DNA of 38,857 bases from Planctomycetaceae bacterium. GTDB taxonomy: Bacteria; Planctomycetota; Planctomycetia; Planctomycetales; Planctomycetaceae. Positions within the stretch are counted from its first letter, which is position 1; the number at the start of each line of letters is the position of its first letter. Both the position numbers and the translations under genes were made by a program. Under the pieces are notes generated by a model. It did no database searches and had not been told where the DNA came from. It saw only the letters and a list, made by a program, of their open reading frames with translations. Of the stretch, positions 22,564 through 31,300 are shown one piece after another. The stretch spans positions 1 to 38,857 of the forward strand of contig JADZEF010000209.1 in assembly GCA_020850695.1 (NCBI GenBank), read 5' to 3'.

Positions 22564-24102
22564 ATGAGACGTATGACCTGCCGCCGCGTCCTCACCAGTG
22601 TCCTGATTGCGTCCTGCTGGCTCCTGCCGAACGCCTCACCGGCGCAGGGACAGTCGGGGTCGTATCGGATGGGGTCTCCCTATGGCCAGCCGCCCGATGC
22701 CGGCTACCCGCCGTTCTTCTCGGGTTCCGCCTATCCGGAAGGCGACCTCGCTCCGCTCAGGGGGCCGGGCATGGGCCCGCCGCAAGGCATGTCCGGCTAT
22801 GGTCCGCCGCCGGGATATCCCGGCTACGGCGGACCCGGCGGCCGCTCTGGCTCGCCACCGCCACAGAACGGACGGTTCCTGGGTATGGGCCGCGTCGGAC
22901 AGCGACTGTTCGGACCCCCGGGCGAACAGGAACGCGGTCCGATCTTCCCGGACACCCCAGCCGTCCCCTACCAGACCGCCACTCCGTCGACCGCCGTCCC
23001 TGGCGTCGGCTACTACGGCCAGGACGGCATCGTCACCCGCAAGATTCCCGATGAGGAATCGTGGGACGAAGACGGCCCCGTGGAACGCTTCATCTCCACC
23101 GCCTTCAAGAACTCGTTCTTCCGGACGGAATACCTCTTCTGGGACATCACCGATCCCTCAGGCCTCCGGCTCGGGGCTCAGCTCGCGGGGAATGTCGATC
23201 CAGACAATATCGCCCTGCTCGACGGAAACAACCAGGTCGTCGCGTTGGGACGCATCCCGACCACCGACCGCCTCGCCCTCAACGACAACAGCGGCGTCCG
23301 CCTGACGTGGGGCATCCCCACGCTGATGGGGGGCGACTTCGAAGTCAGCGGGTTCATCCTCGAACAGGCCTCCGACCGCGACAGCGCCACCGACATCCCC
23401 GATTTCAACTCGCTGATCCCCCGCGTCGTCGTCACCTCGACCACCACCAACGGCCAGGCCGGCGCGAACGTCTTCGTCTATGACACCTCTTACAGCGTCG
23501 ACTACAAGACCGACATGTGGGGCCTCGACACGAAATATATCTTCGACGTCATGGCACCGGAAGAAGGCCTGCGTCTGCGGCCCTTCCTCGGGGTTCGCTA
23601 CATGAGCCTCAACGAAATGATGACCCAGCGCGGCGTCTTCACGAACTTCGGCCAGAACGTCCCGCTCACCTCGCTCATCGAATCGTCCAGCTACAACAAC
23701 CTCTTCGGCGGTCAGATCGGAGCCCGACTCGAGTTCGTCCATCCCTGGTTCACGCTCGGCGCCGAACCCAAGGCGGGGCTGGGCCTCAACAAGTCGACGG
23801 CCCGCGTCCAGACCACCAACCTGCGGTCGCTGGCCGACGGCGAGTTCACCACCGAGCAGGACGACACCCGGTTCACGCCCGTGTTCGAAGGCCGGCTCTA
23901 TGCTCAGATCCACCTCACCGACTACTTCTCGCTGCACGCCGGCTACAACTGGATGTACATCCCGAACCTGATCCGCGCAAATAATATCATCGACTACAAC
24001 GACAACGGCATCAACAACCCGCCGGGCGTCGTGGTCGACTCGAAGACCTCGGACCTGACGATCAGGGGTCTTTCGGTCGGCGGCGAAATCCGGTTCCGGT
24101 AA
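22564..24102 (+). CDS. BBP7-family outer-membrane beta-barrel protein
   Basis: A 512-residue exported protein. It has a signal peptide (1-30, ending near PAQGQ), a Gly/Pro/Tyr-rich region (35-150), then a barrel-like region (about 175-512) with alternating strands, e.g. SGVRLTWGIPTLMGGDFEVSGF, DMWGLDTKYIFDV, LRLRPFLGVRYMSLNEM, FGGQIGARLEFVHPWFTLGAEP, and a terminal GLSVGGEIRFR with the C-terminal aromatic/Arg ending of outer-membrane proteins. BBP7 proteins are planctomycete-typical. AGGAAG directly precedes this ATG; the second in-frame ATG (22573), nine bases further, is at better spacing and may be the true start. Confidence 0.88.
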   Translation: MRRMTCRRVLTSVLIASCWLLPNASPAQGQSGSYRMGSPYGQPPDAGYPPFFSGSAYPEGDLAPLRGPGMGPPQGMSGYGPPPGYPGYGGPGGRSGSPPPQNGRFLGMGRVGQRLFGPPGEQERGPIFPDTPAVPYQTATPSTAVPGVGYYGQDGIVTRKIPDEESWDEDGPVERFISTAFKNSFFRTEYLFWDITDPSGLRLGAQLAGNVDPDNIALLDGNNQVVALGRIPTTDRLALNDNSGVRLTWGIPTLMGGDFEVSGFILEQASDRDSATDIPDFNSLIPRVVVTSTTTNGQAGANVFVYDTSYSVDYKTDMWGLDTKYIFDVMAPEEGLRLRPFLGVRYMSLNEMMTQRGVFTNFGQNVPLTSLIESSSYNNLFGGQIGARLEFVHPWFTLGAEPKAGLGLNKSTARVQTTNLRSLADGEFTTEQDDTRFTPVFEGRLYAQIHLTDYFSLHAGYNWMYIPNLIRANNIIDYNDNGINNPPGVVVDSKTSDLTIRGLSVGGEIRFR

Positions 24103-24139
24103 GCCCCACGCTCAAGGCGACGACAGGACGAACGACTCA

Positions 24140-24174
24140 GCCACCCGAACGCATTGCGGTCGGGTGGCTTCTTT
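24140..24174 (+). terminator. Terminator of the BBP7 gene
   Basis: Stem GCCACCCGA / TCGGGTGGC around ACGCATTGCGG, followed by TTCTTTCG, about 40 bases after the BBP7 stop codon. Confidence 0.75.
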
Positions 24175-24309
24175 CGTATCAGGCGGCTCGCACGCCCCGC
24201 AGTCGAAAACCCCCACACCACGTGATACGCTCAAGAAACCCGACGGCTGCTCAGCCGGTGACGCCTTCGAATTCCTTCGCTACCTGACGCCGCCCAGGAT
24301 CCGCAGTTC

Positions 24310-26523
24310 ATGAGCGACCCCTCGCCCACTGCGGACGCGGAGACCCCTCCTGCTCCGTCGCATTCCGCCATCCCCGCCTCGCCGCGCCGCACCCTCCTCG
24401 GCAGCCCCGGCCGCATCCAGCGCCTCGCCCGCAAAGAGCTCCGCGAAACGCTCCGCGATCGCCGCACCATCATCACGCTCGTGCTGATGCCCATCCTGGT
24501 CTACCCGCTCCTCAGCCTCGTCTTCCAGCGGTTCGTCCTCTCCCAGCGCAAGGCCGAAGCCGAACTCGTCTACCACATCGGCGTCGAATCCGAAGAGGAA
24601 TGGGACACGCTCTACAAGACGCTCGAAGCAGGCGACCGTGTCCTCCAGCGCGACGCCGCCTCCATGGGCAAGGCCGGCACCGAATCATCTCCCAAGCTCA
24701 GTCATGACATCGAAGGGGCCCTGGCGGAAGCCGTGGCGACCAATAAGGTCGATGTCGCCGTCGACCTCGTTCCCTCCAAAAACGCCAATGGCCAGCCCCC
24801 CTCGTGGCAGGTCGAACTGATTGCCCTCGAGTCCTCCGCCTTCAGCCGCGAAACCCTCGCCTTCCTCACCGAAAGACTTCTCGCCGCCCGCGCCAACGTC
24901 TTCGAAAACCGGCTGAAGTCCGCCCGCATCGACGCAAGCACGGCGCCGGTCCACATCGCGCAAACCCTGGTCAAACCCGCCGCGGGCACCGCGACCTTCT
25001 CGCTCGCGTCCGTCGTCCCGCTCATCCTTGTCCTGATGACCATCACGGGCGCCGTCTACCCCGCCATCGACCTCACCGCCGGCGAACGCGAACGCGGCAC
25101 GCTCGAAGCCCTCATCGCCGCCCCCGTCCCCCGCATGGGATTGCTCGTGGCGAAGTACATCGCCGTCGTCACCGTGGCCATGCTCACCGCCACGATGAAC
25201 CTCATCGCCATGACGGTCACCATCCTCGCGGTCGGCCTCGGCCCGATGCTCTTCGGACCCGAAGGCCTCACCCCCCTGCTCGTCGCCCAGGTCTTCGCCC
25301 TGCTGATGCTCTTCGCCGCCTTCTTCTCGGCCGTCCTGCTCGCCATCACCAGTTTCGCCCGCAGCTTCAAGGACGCGCAGGCCTACCTCATTCCTGTCAT
25401 GATGCTCTCGATGGCGCCCGGCATCGTCAGCCTGCTGCCGGGCGTCGAACTCAACGCCGGCATGGCCGTCACGCCGCTCCTCAACATCGTGCTCCTCGCC
25501 CGTGACCTCTGCGAACACCACGCCTCCGACGGCGTCCTGACCGTCGTCGTCGTGATGTCGACAGCCCTCTTCGCGGCAGGTGCCCTCGCGATCGCCGCCC
25601 GCATCTTCGGGGCCGACGCCATCCTCTACGGCAGCCAGGGGACCTGGGGCGACCTCCTCCGCAAAGACCCCGGCAGCGAAACTCCCACGCTCGCCAGCGC
25701 GCTCCTCGTGCTGGCCCTCCTCTTTCCGTCCTACTTCCTTCTGAGCCACGCCCTCGCCCGCACCGGCGAATTCGGCGGCGCCGCACAACTCGCCCTCTCG
25801 GGCAGCCTCACCGTCCTCTTGTTCGCCGGCTTCCCCGTCCTCGCCTGCCGGGTCCGCGGGCTCCCCACACTCCGCGCCCTCCAGCTGCGACGCCCGCCAA
25901 TCCTTGCGATTCTCGGCGCACTGCTGCTCGGCACCTGCCTCTGGACCGGAGCCTTCGAAGCCGTCGTGCTCGCCTCAGAATGGGGCGTCAGCCCACTGGA
26001 CGCCAGCACCACCGAAAAGATGGAAGAGATCATCCAGCGCTGGAAAGCCGTCTCGCCCGCCTTCGTCGTCCTGGCCCTCGCCGTCGCCCCGGGAGTTTGC
26101 GAAGAACTCTTCTTCCGTGGCTTCCTCCTCACCGCCCTCCGCTCGCGAATGGCCCGCTGGCCGGCCATCCTCACCTCGGCCGCCCTCTTCGGCGTTTTCC
26201 ACCTCATCACGACCGACTCGCTCACCGTCGTCCGCTTCCTCCCCAGCACGCTCCTCGGCATCGCGCTCGGCTGGATCTGCGTCCGCACCGGAAGCGTGAT
26301 CCCCGGCATGTTCTTGCACGCCACGCACAACGGCCTCCTGCTCCTGGTTGTCCTCTACAAAGACGACCTCAAGGCTCGCGGCTGGGGCCTCGACGAAGCC
26401 ACGCACCTACCGCCGGTCGCCCTCATGGCCGCAGCCATTGCCGCAACCATCGGCTTCACCCTCATCGCAGTGGCAACTCCATGGTCGTCTTTCGCCCCGC
26501 GAAAGCACGCGAGCGCAGAGTGA
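24310..26523 (+). CDS. ABC-2 type permease fused to CPBP (CAAX) intramembrane protease
   Basis: A 737-residue membrane protein made of two modules. Residues about 38-450 form an ABC-2/NatB-type permease (RKELRETLRDRRTIITLVLMP, a large extracytoplasmic loop, then five or six membrane segments with DLTAGERERGTLEALIAAP). From about 455 to 730 a CPBP-type domain follows with the metal motifs E-E-L-F-F-R-G (near 598), F-H-L (near 631) and H-A-T-H-N (near 670). CPBP proteins are glutamic-type intramembrane proteases. No ATP-binding subunit is adjacent, as would be expected for a NatAB-like exporter. It is flanked by terminators, so it is a single unit. The fusion is known in planctomycetes as far as I recall; substrate unknown. 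Confidence 0.9.
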   Translation: MSDPSPTADAETPPAPSHSAIPASPRRTLLGSPGRIQRLARKELRETLRDRRTIITLVLMPILVYPLLSLVFQRFVLSQRKAEAELVYHIGVESEEEWDTLYKTLEAGDRVLQRDAASMGKAGTESSPKLSHDIEGALAEAVATNKVDVAVDLVPSKNANGQPPSWQVELIALESSAFSRETLAFLTERLLAARANVFENRLKSARIDASTAPVHIAQTLVKPAAGTATFSLASVVPLILVLMTITGAVYPAIDLTAGERERGTLEALIAAPVPRMGLLVAKYIAVVTVAMLTATMNLIAMTVTILAVGLGPMLFGPEGLTPLLVAQVFALLMLFAAFFSAVLLAITSFARSFKDAQAYLIPVMMLSMAPGIVSLLPGVELNAGMAVTPLLNIVLLARDLCEHHASDGVLTVVVVMSTALFAAGALAIAARIFGADAILYGSQGTWGDLLRKDPGSETPTLASALLVLALLFPSYFLLSHALARTGEFGGAAQLALSGSLTVLLFAGFPVLACRVRGLPTLRALQLRRPPILAILGALLLGTCLWTGAFEAVVLASEWGVSPLDASTTEKMEEIIQRWKAVSPAFVVLALAVAPGVCEELFFRGFLLTALRSRMARWPAILTSAALFGVFHLITTDSLTVVRFLPSTLLGIALGWICVRTGSVIPGMFLHATHNGLLLLVVLYKDDLKARGWGLDEATHLPPVALMAAAIAATIGFTLIAVATPWSSFAPRKHASAE

Positions 26524-26599
26524 GTCAGTCTTGCGATTGCTGGACTTCAGGGTCTGTTCAACCTGTGCGACGAGAAGAAATGGCGTGGAAGACGAGCAC

Positions 26600-26647
26600 G
26601 GGCAGTTCAAAGAACGTAGAGGGCTACGTTCTTTGAACTGCCCTTTT
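26600..26647 (+). terminator. Very strong hairpin terminator between convergent genes
   Basis: A perfect 20-bp stem (26600-26619 with 26624-26643) around the loop AGGG, followed by TTTT. It lies between the stops of the ABC-2/CPBP gene and the convergent penicillin acylase gene. On the minus strand the hairpin is the same but without a U tract. Confidence 0.75.
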
Positions 26648-26704
26648 GACCGTTGCACGTTATCTCTGTTCGCGCTGATCCTGCAGAACCAAAAACAGAT
26701 CACT

Positions 26705-29074
26705 CTAATTCCCGACGATCGTCATCACGGTCGACGCCTTCAGTTCCTCACGATTGAGAGGCAGGGCGTGATACCGTCCCTCGGCCCAGTCGGCGAACTG
26801 GTCGCTGTAGTGCGGGCTGCCGGGATGTCCCGACTGGCTCTGCCCGTCGACCGCCCACAACATCGGCGGGTTGCTTCCGAGCTCGGCGATGAGGCGGTAG
26901 CCGGCCCCCGTGGCGGCCGTCCAGTCGGGACCAGCGCCGGTGTTGCACACCGTCAGCATGTCGCCACGGACCGCGTCGCCCGCATGGTCGAGCAGTTGGC
27001 TCAGATCGCCGCGTGCGGAGAGGACGTGCTTCAGCGGCATCCGGTGGAGCCGACCCCACGTCCACGTCGAGACATCGCTGCCAAACCGCTCGCTCAGGTA
27101 GCCGACCGTCTTAAGGAACGTTTCCTTGATCGCCGTCACGCGGTCGCTTTGGTGGAACCAGCCGGTGGGGTCGCCATGCAGCAGCCGCGCCGCCACCCCT
27201 TCGCCCCCCTTCATGACGAGCTCGGCCGTCTCGCGATCGAATCGCTCGTCGGCCACGCGACGGGCCCAGTTCGTGAAGAAGACATTGAAGATCGTCGTCC
27301 CGACGCTGTCCGGCAGCGTCGTTCCATCCCATGACCGCAACGCGTCGTCCGCCGCACGGGCCCGCGCGGCGGTGACGTCGCGGACCGCCGAGAGAATCCC
27401 CGGCACTCCGGCGAGGCCGCGCAGGTTGAGGCTGTCCTGCTGCATGTCGCGGAACGTGTCGCGGGTGAAGCCGGTCTGCCCTTCGATCATCTGCCGGATG
27501 CGGAGACCGCGGGCTCCGTTGCTCCAACGGCCGAACAATGCATAGGGGTAGTCATTCGGGGCCAGCCGATGGTTGGCGGTCGCCATCCAGCCGCGCTCGG
27601 GGTTCATCACGCCCGGCATGTGCTCGAAGGGAATCAGCCCCTGCCACTGATGGTCGGGGCACCAGCCCGGCCGGTAACCGCGTTCCTCGACTTTACGGAT
27701 GGGAATGCGACCGCTCGCCTGCATGCCGACGCCACCGTCGACATCTGCGAACACGAGACAGAACGTCGGGACGTGCCAAGGCCGCATGGCCTCGCGGAAC
27801 TCGGTGACGTTTTTCGCGCGGTTCATCTGGTGGAGCGCGGTCAGCCATCCCCCCTGATAGGTGCCGAGCCACTTGAGCGACACGGGACCCGATTTGTTGC
27901 CGGGGACCGGGAGAATCTCATCGACGAGGGGGCCGTTGCGGGTGATCTTCACCGTCCTCGTGACCGGTTCGCTCCCCTTCACTTGAATCGTCTCGACCAC
28001 CTCGCGCGCCGGTTCCCACTGTCCATCGTAGAGGTAGCAGCCGGGGTGGGCCGGGTCCGTCTTCTCCTGGTAGAGATCACGGAGGGAGCAGATGTTGTTG
28101 GTGATGCCCCACGCCACCCGTTCGTTGCGGCCGAACATGATGGCTGGCATCCCGACGTACGTCATGCCGGCGACGTTGTACCGCCCGCCGCTCAGGTGCG
28201 CCTCGTACCAGCACGAGACGGCTTCGAACGCGATGTGCGGGTCGCTGGCGACCATCGGCTTGCCGTCCGCCGTCAACGGTCCCCCGACGACCCAGTTGTT
28301 GCTGCCGATCCCGCTGTCCGGCCCGCCCATGGCGAGGCCGACGGGTTCCGAGCCCTTCGTCACCGATTTGTAATAGCCGCGGGGGATGATGGTCTCGTCG
28401 TCGAGTTCTCCCAGGCAGAACTCACGCCACAGCGGGCCGTCCCCCAGCGTCCGCTTCGCCAACTCGGGCATCACGATGATCGGGAACCGTCCCGTCAGGT
28501 ACCAGCGGAACTCCCCTTCGACGACGAGGCTGTCGATGGGAGTCCAGGGCTCGGGTTCGTAGCCCAGCAGGTCGAACTCGATCGGCAGGTTTCCGCGACT
28601 CTGCTCGATGACCGCGTTGATGCCCGCGGCAAACCAGGTCAGGACTTCCTGCGTCTCGTGCGGGAGACGGCTCCATTCCCCCTCCGCGGTCTTTCGCAGT
28701 CCGACCGTCCGCACCACGAGGTCGTATTCCAGCCCGGCCTTTCCGACGATCTCCGCACACCGTCCCGACCCTTTGCGGCGCAGCCAGTCGAGCTGGAACA
28801 GGCGGTCCTGGGCCATTGCCACGCCGTAGGCGAAGAACAGGTCGGGCTCGTTCGCGGCGAAGATGTGCGGGATGCCGCGGTCGTCGCGGCGGATTTCGAC
28901 AGGGGCGGCGACGCCGGCGGTAAGACTTCCGTCCATTTTCGGAACGCGGGCCGCGATCTGTCGCTTCCACCAGGCGTCAAAGTCGGCCCGGCGGATCCCG
29001 GCCGCTTCGCACACGGAAACAATCGTCTCCCCGGAGCCAAGCCGGACAAGCATTTCCCGATCGGTCAGTCGCAT
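26705..29074 (-). CDS. Penicillin acylase family Ntn hydrolase
   Basis: A 789-residue protein of the penicillin/cephalosporin/AHL acylase family, cleaving amide bonds after autocatalytic maturation. The predicted nucleophile is S258 in the junction GSNNWVVGG. The alpha chain carries RDDRGIPHIFAANEPDLFFAYGVAMAQDRLFQLDWLRR and GINAVIEQ, and the beta chain ANHRLAPNDYPYALFGRW and GYRLIAELG. There is no signal peptide. Instead there is an N-terminal 45-residue segment (LTDREMLVRLGSGETIVSVC) with a helix-turn-helix look. The start at 29074 excludes upstream sequence that belongs to an inverted repeat. The true substrate could be an acyl-homoserine lactone or another amide. Confidence 0.92.
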   Translation of the reverse strand: MRLTDREMLVRLGSGETIVSVCEAAGIRRADFDAWWKRQIAARVPKMDGSLTAGVAAPVEIRRDDRGIPHIFAANEPDLFFAYGVAMAQDRLFQLDWLRRKGSGRCAEIVGKAGLEYDLVVRTVGLRKTAEGEWSRLPHETQEVLTWFAAGINAVIEQSRGNLPIEFDLLGYEPEPWTPIDSLVVEGEFRWYLTGRFPIIVMPELAKRTLGDGPLWREFCLGELDDETIIPRGYYKSVTKGSEPVGLAMGGPDSGIGSNNWVVGGPLTADGKPMVASDPHIAFEAVSCWYEAHLSGGRYNVAGMTYVGMPAIMFGRNERVAWGITNNICSLRDLYQEKTDPAHPGCYLYDGQWEPAREVVETIQVKGSEPVTRTVKITRNGPLVDEILPVPGNKSGPVSLKWLGTYQGGWLTALHQMNRAKNVTEFREAMRPWHVPTFCLVFADVDGGVGMQASGRIPIRKVEERGYRPGWCPDHQWQGLIPFEHMPGVMNPERGWMATANHRLAPNDYPYALFGRWSNGARGLRIRQMIEGQTGFTRDTFRDMQQDSLNLRGLAGVPGILSAVRDVTAARARAADDALRSWDGTTLPDSVGTTIFNVFFTNWARRVADERFDRETAELVMKGGEGVAARLLHGDPTGWFHQSDRVTAIKETFLKTVGYLSERFGSDVSTWTWGRLHRMPLKHVLSARGDLSQLLDHAGDAVRGDMLTVCNTGAGPDWTAATGAGYRLIAELGSNPPMLWAVDGQSQSGHPGSPHYSDQFADWAEGRYHALPLNREELKASTVMTIVGN

Positions 29075-29085
29075 GGTGGGCGGGA

Positions 29086-29373
29086 GGTTGAGAGTGATGG
29101 GTTGAGCGTTGAGGGTCAGACCAACGGGGCACGGGCGGTGGAGGACGGCAGCACCCGACGCTTGCGGGTTCGCAGTGCCTTTATTGACTTTGCAGTAAAT
29201 GCCCCATTTTGGGTGCTGCCCATCACTATACTGGCAAAATGGACCGCCGTCCCCCGCGGCGGACTCCCGCTTCGGCGAAGACATTGCGAACCCGTAAGCA
29301 ACGATTGCAAGCCCACCGACACGTCCGATCCCCGTTGGTCTGACCCTCAACGCTCAACCCATAACCCTCAACC
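29086..29373. repeat. Fold-back element covering the divergent promoter region
   Basis: A perfect 31-bp inverted repeat (29099-29129 with 29330-29360), extended to 44 bp with two mismatches (29086 to 29373). Nested inner repeats include CAGCACCC/GGGTGCTG and TTGCGGGTTCGCA/TGCGAACCCGTAA. Between the penicillin acylase and UbiB-family start codons almost all sequence belongs to this element, so both promoters must lie in or across it. The GGTTGAG units recall heptad repeats seen in planctomycete gaps. Confidence 0.7.
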
Positions 29374-29383
29374 GTCGTCCCGC

Positions 29384-31054
29384 ATGGACTCGCATCCGCT
29401 GCGCTTTCTCCGAAGCCTGGGCCGCAGCCGTGAAATCGCCACGGTGCTGCTCAACTACGGATTCGCCGACCTCGTCGACCGCCTCGGCCTGGTCCGCTAC
29501 CTGCAGTGGGGCGGTCGGCTCATCTTCTGGCGCAAACGCAAGGATCCCCCCCATCGCCGCACCACGGCCGAGCGCATCCGCCTCTCGCTCGAAAGCCTTG
29601 GCCCGTCGTTCGTGAAGTTCGGCCAGGTCCTCAGCACCCGCCCCGACATCATCCCGGCCGAGTTGATCGCCGAACTGTGCCACCTGCAGGAATCTTGCCC
29701 CCCGTTTCCCTCGCCTGTGGCGGTCGAGATCCTCGAACGCGAACTCAACGCGCCTGTTTCGGAGGTGTTCGCCGAGTTCGATCCCGAACCGCTGGCCGCG
29801 GGGTCGCTCGCCCAGGTCCACCGGGCGCGGCATCACGACGGGACGCCCCTGGCCATCAAGATCCGTCGGCCCAATGTCGTCCGCGAGGTCGAGCGCGACC
29901 TGGGCCTGATGCAGGAGCTGGCGATCCTCGTCGAGCGGCACGTGCCCGAGGCCCAGATCTTTGACCCCTGCGGGCTGGTGGCGCATTTCGGCCGCTCCAT
30001 CCGCCGCGAGCTGAGCTTCAATCGCGAGGCCCGCACCACGGACGAATTCGCCCGCCTGTTCCGCAACGACGCCACATTGCGCGTCCCACGAACCTACCTC
30101 AATCTGTGCACCGACGCCGTCATCACGATGGAATACATCGAGGGCTTCCGCGTGGCCGAACGCGAGGCCATGCTGGCGTGCGGAATCGAGCCGAGGTCGG
30201 TCGCCGCCAACGGCGCCCGCATCTTCATGAAGCAGACGTTCGAGCTGGGAATCTTTCACGGCGACCCGCACCCGGGCAACCTCCGCGTCCTGAAGGACGG
30301 TTCGCTCTGCCTGCTCGACTTCGGCATGATCGGCATCATGGACGAGCAGAAGCGCGAGCTCCTCGTCGACATGATCCTCGCGATGACCCGGCGTAACGAG
30401 CAGGGGATCGTCGACGTCATCAAGCAGATCGGCCGACCGTTCCGACCCATCGACGAGCCGCTGCTGCGGGTCGACGTCCGCGACTTCGTCGAGAACTACT
30501 ACGGCCTGCCGCTCGAACGATTGCAGGTCGGCCACATGCTCTCCGACTTCGTCACCATCCTCTCGAACCACGCCATCCGCTGCCCCGGCGACCTGATGCT
30601 GCTGCTCCGGGCACTCGTCACGCTGGAAGGGGTGGGCCGCTCGCTCGACCCGGATTTCAACCTCGCCCAGCACCTCGCCCCTTATCTCGAGGAGGTCGTC
30701 CGCAGCCGTTACTCGCCCGAGCGGATCATGAACAAGGCCAAGGAAAAGGCGCGGCTCTTCGGCCGCATGGCGCACGATCTCCCCATTCACCTCAATACCA
30801 TTGCCGACAAGCTCAGCCGCGACGACCTGCGGATCCACCTCGAGCACCGCGGCCTCGACCGCCTGATCACCGAGCTCGACCGCTCGAGCAACCGCGTCGT
30901 CATCGCCCTCATCGTCTCATCACTGGTCGTCGCTTCGGCCCTCATCATCCGGACCGCGCCTCAACAGGTCTGGCTGAGCGTCCCGGTGTTCGTTCTCTCC
31001 AGCCTGCTCGGCGCCTGGCTGATCTGGGGTGTGTTCCGCAGCGGGAGGCTGTGA
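29384..31054 (+). CDS. UbiB/ABC1/ADCK-family atypical kinase
   Basis: A 556-residue protein. It has K-F-G-Q (78-81), the A-rich loop as L-A-A-G-S-L-A-Q-V-H (137-146), the VAIK lysine equivalent K159, H-G-D-P-H-P-G-N (292-299) and D-F-G (312-314), and two C-terminal membrane helices (about 505-550). UbiB-family proteins support ubiquinone biosynthesis or lipid handling by an ATPase-like activity. The Ala-rich loop has Gly in place of the third Ala. The ATG at 29384 lies after the fold-back repeat; no strong ribosome-binding site is seen. The frame is open far upstream, but that part is antisense to the acylase gene. Confidence 0.92.
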   Translation: MDSHPLRFLRSLGRSREIATVLLNYGFADLVDRLGLVRYLQWGGRLIFWRKRKDPPHRRTTAERIRLSLESLGPSFVKFGQVLSTRPDIIPAELIAELCHLQESCPPFPSPVAVEILERELNAPVSEVFAEFDPEPLAAGSLAQVHRARHHDGTPLAIKIRRPNVVREVERDLGLMQELAILVERHVPEAQIFDPCGLVAHFGRSIRRELSFNREARTTDEFARLFRNDATLRVPRTYLNLCTDAVITMEYIEGFRVAEREAMLACGIEPRSVAANGARIFMKQTFELGIFHGDPHPGNLRVLKDGSLCLLDFGMIGIMDEQKRELLVDMILAMTRRNEQGIVDVIKQIGRPFRPIDEPLLRVDVRDFVENYYGLPLERLQVGHMLSDFVTILSNHAIRCPGDLMLLLRALVTLEGVGRSLDPDFNLAQHLAPYLEEVVRSRYSPERIMNKAKEKARLFGRMAHDLPIHLNTIADKLSRDDLRIHLEHRGLDRLITELDRSSNRVVIALIVSSLVVASALIIRTAPQQVWLSVPVFVLSSLLGAWLIWGVFRSGRL

Positions 31055-31159
31055 GGAGGATGGGGCGATGGGGTCAGGGGGGATGGGGCGAGGGAGACCA
31101 GGAATGTCGATCGAGCCTTCGACCCTTCCCCTGTCCGACGGAGCGTGATGGCTACAGTA

Positions 31160-31300
31160 GGCTTTGTCGGAAAACTCCGGATACGGAGTGCCGATTCATT
31201 CGTAGCACGGGCACTCATGCCCGTGCGAAACCGTTCATGATCGCCTCACTCACGGGCATGAGTGCCCGTGCGACGTGCCGATCGAATTTGCCGACAAACC
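31160..31300. mobile_element. TA-flanked miniature fold-back element (IS630/Tc1-like ends)
   Basis: The ends are similar inverted repeats (left GGCTTTGTCGGAAAA, right reverse complement GGTTTGTCGGCAAAT) and both are bounded by TA (31158-31159 and 31301-31302), as for elements that duplicate TA. Inside, GCACGGGCACTCATGCCCGTGC (31205-31226) has an inverted copy from 31250. No transposase is present. The right TA forms part of the stop codon of the DUF1501 gene. Confidence 0.55.

Noticed and set aside
29184..29240. TTGACT and TATACT boxes inside the fold-back element as a promoter pair
   Set aside because: The two boxes are not spaced by 16-18 bases, so they cannot be called one promoter from sequence alone.
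27569..29383. Upstream extension of the UbiB-family frame to over 1100 residues
   Set aside because: The extra 600 codons are antisense to the penicillin acylase gene and pass through an inverted repeat; the family N-terminus begins at 29384.
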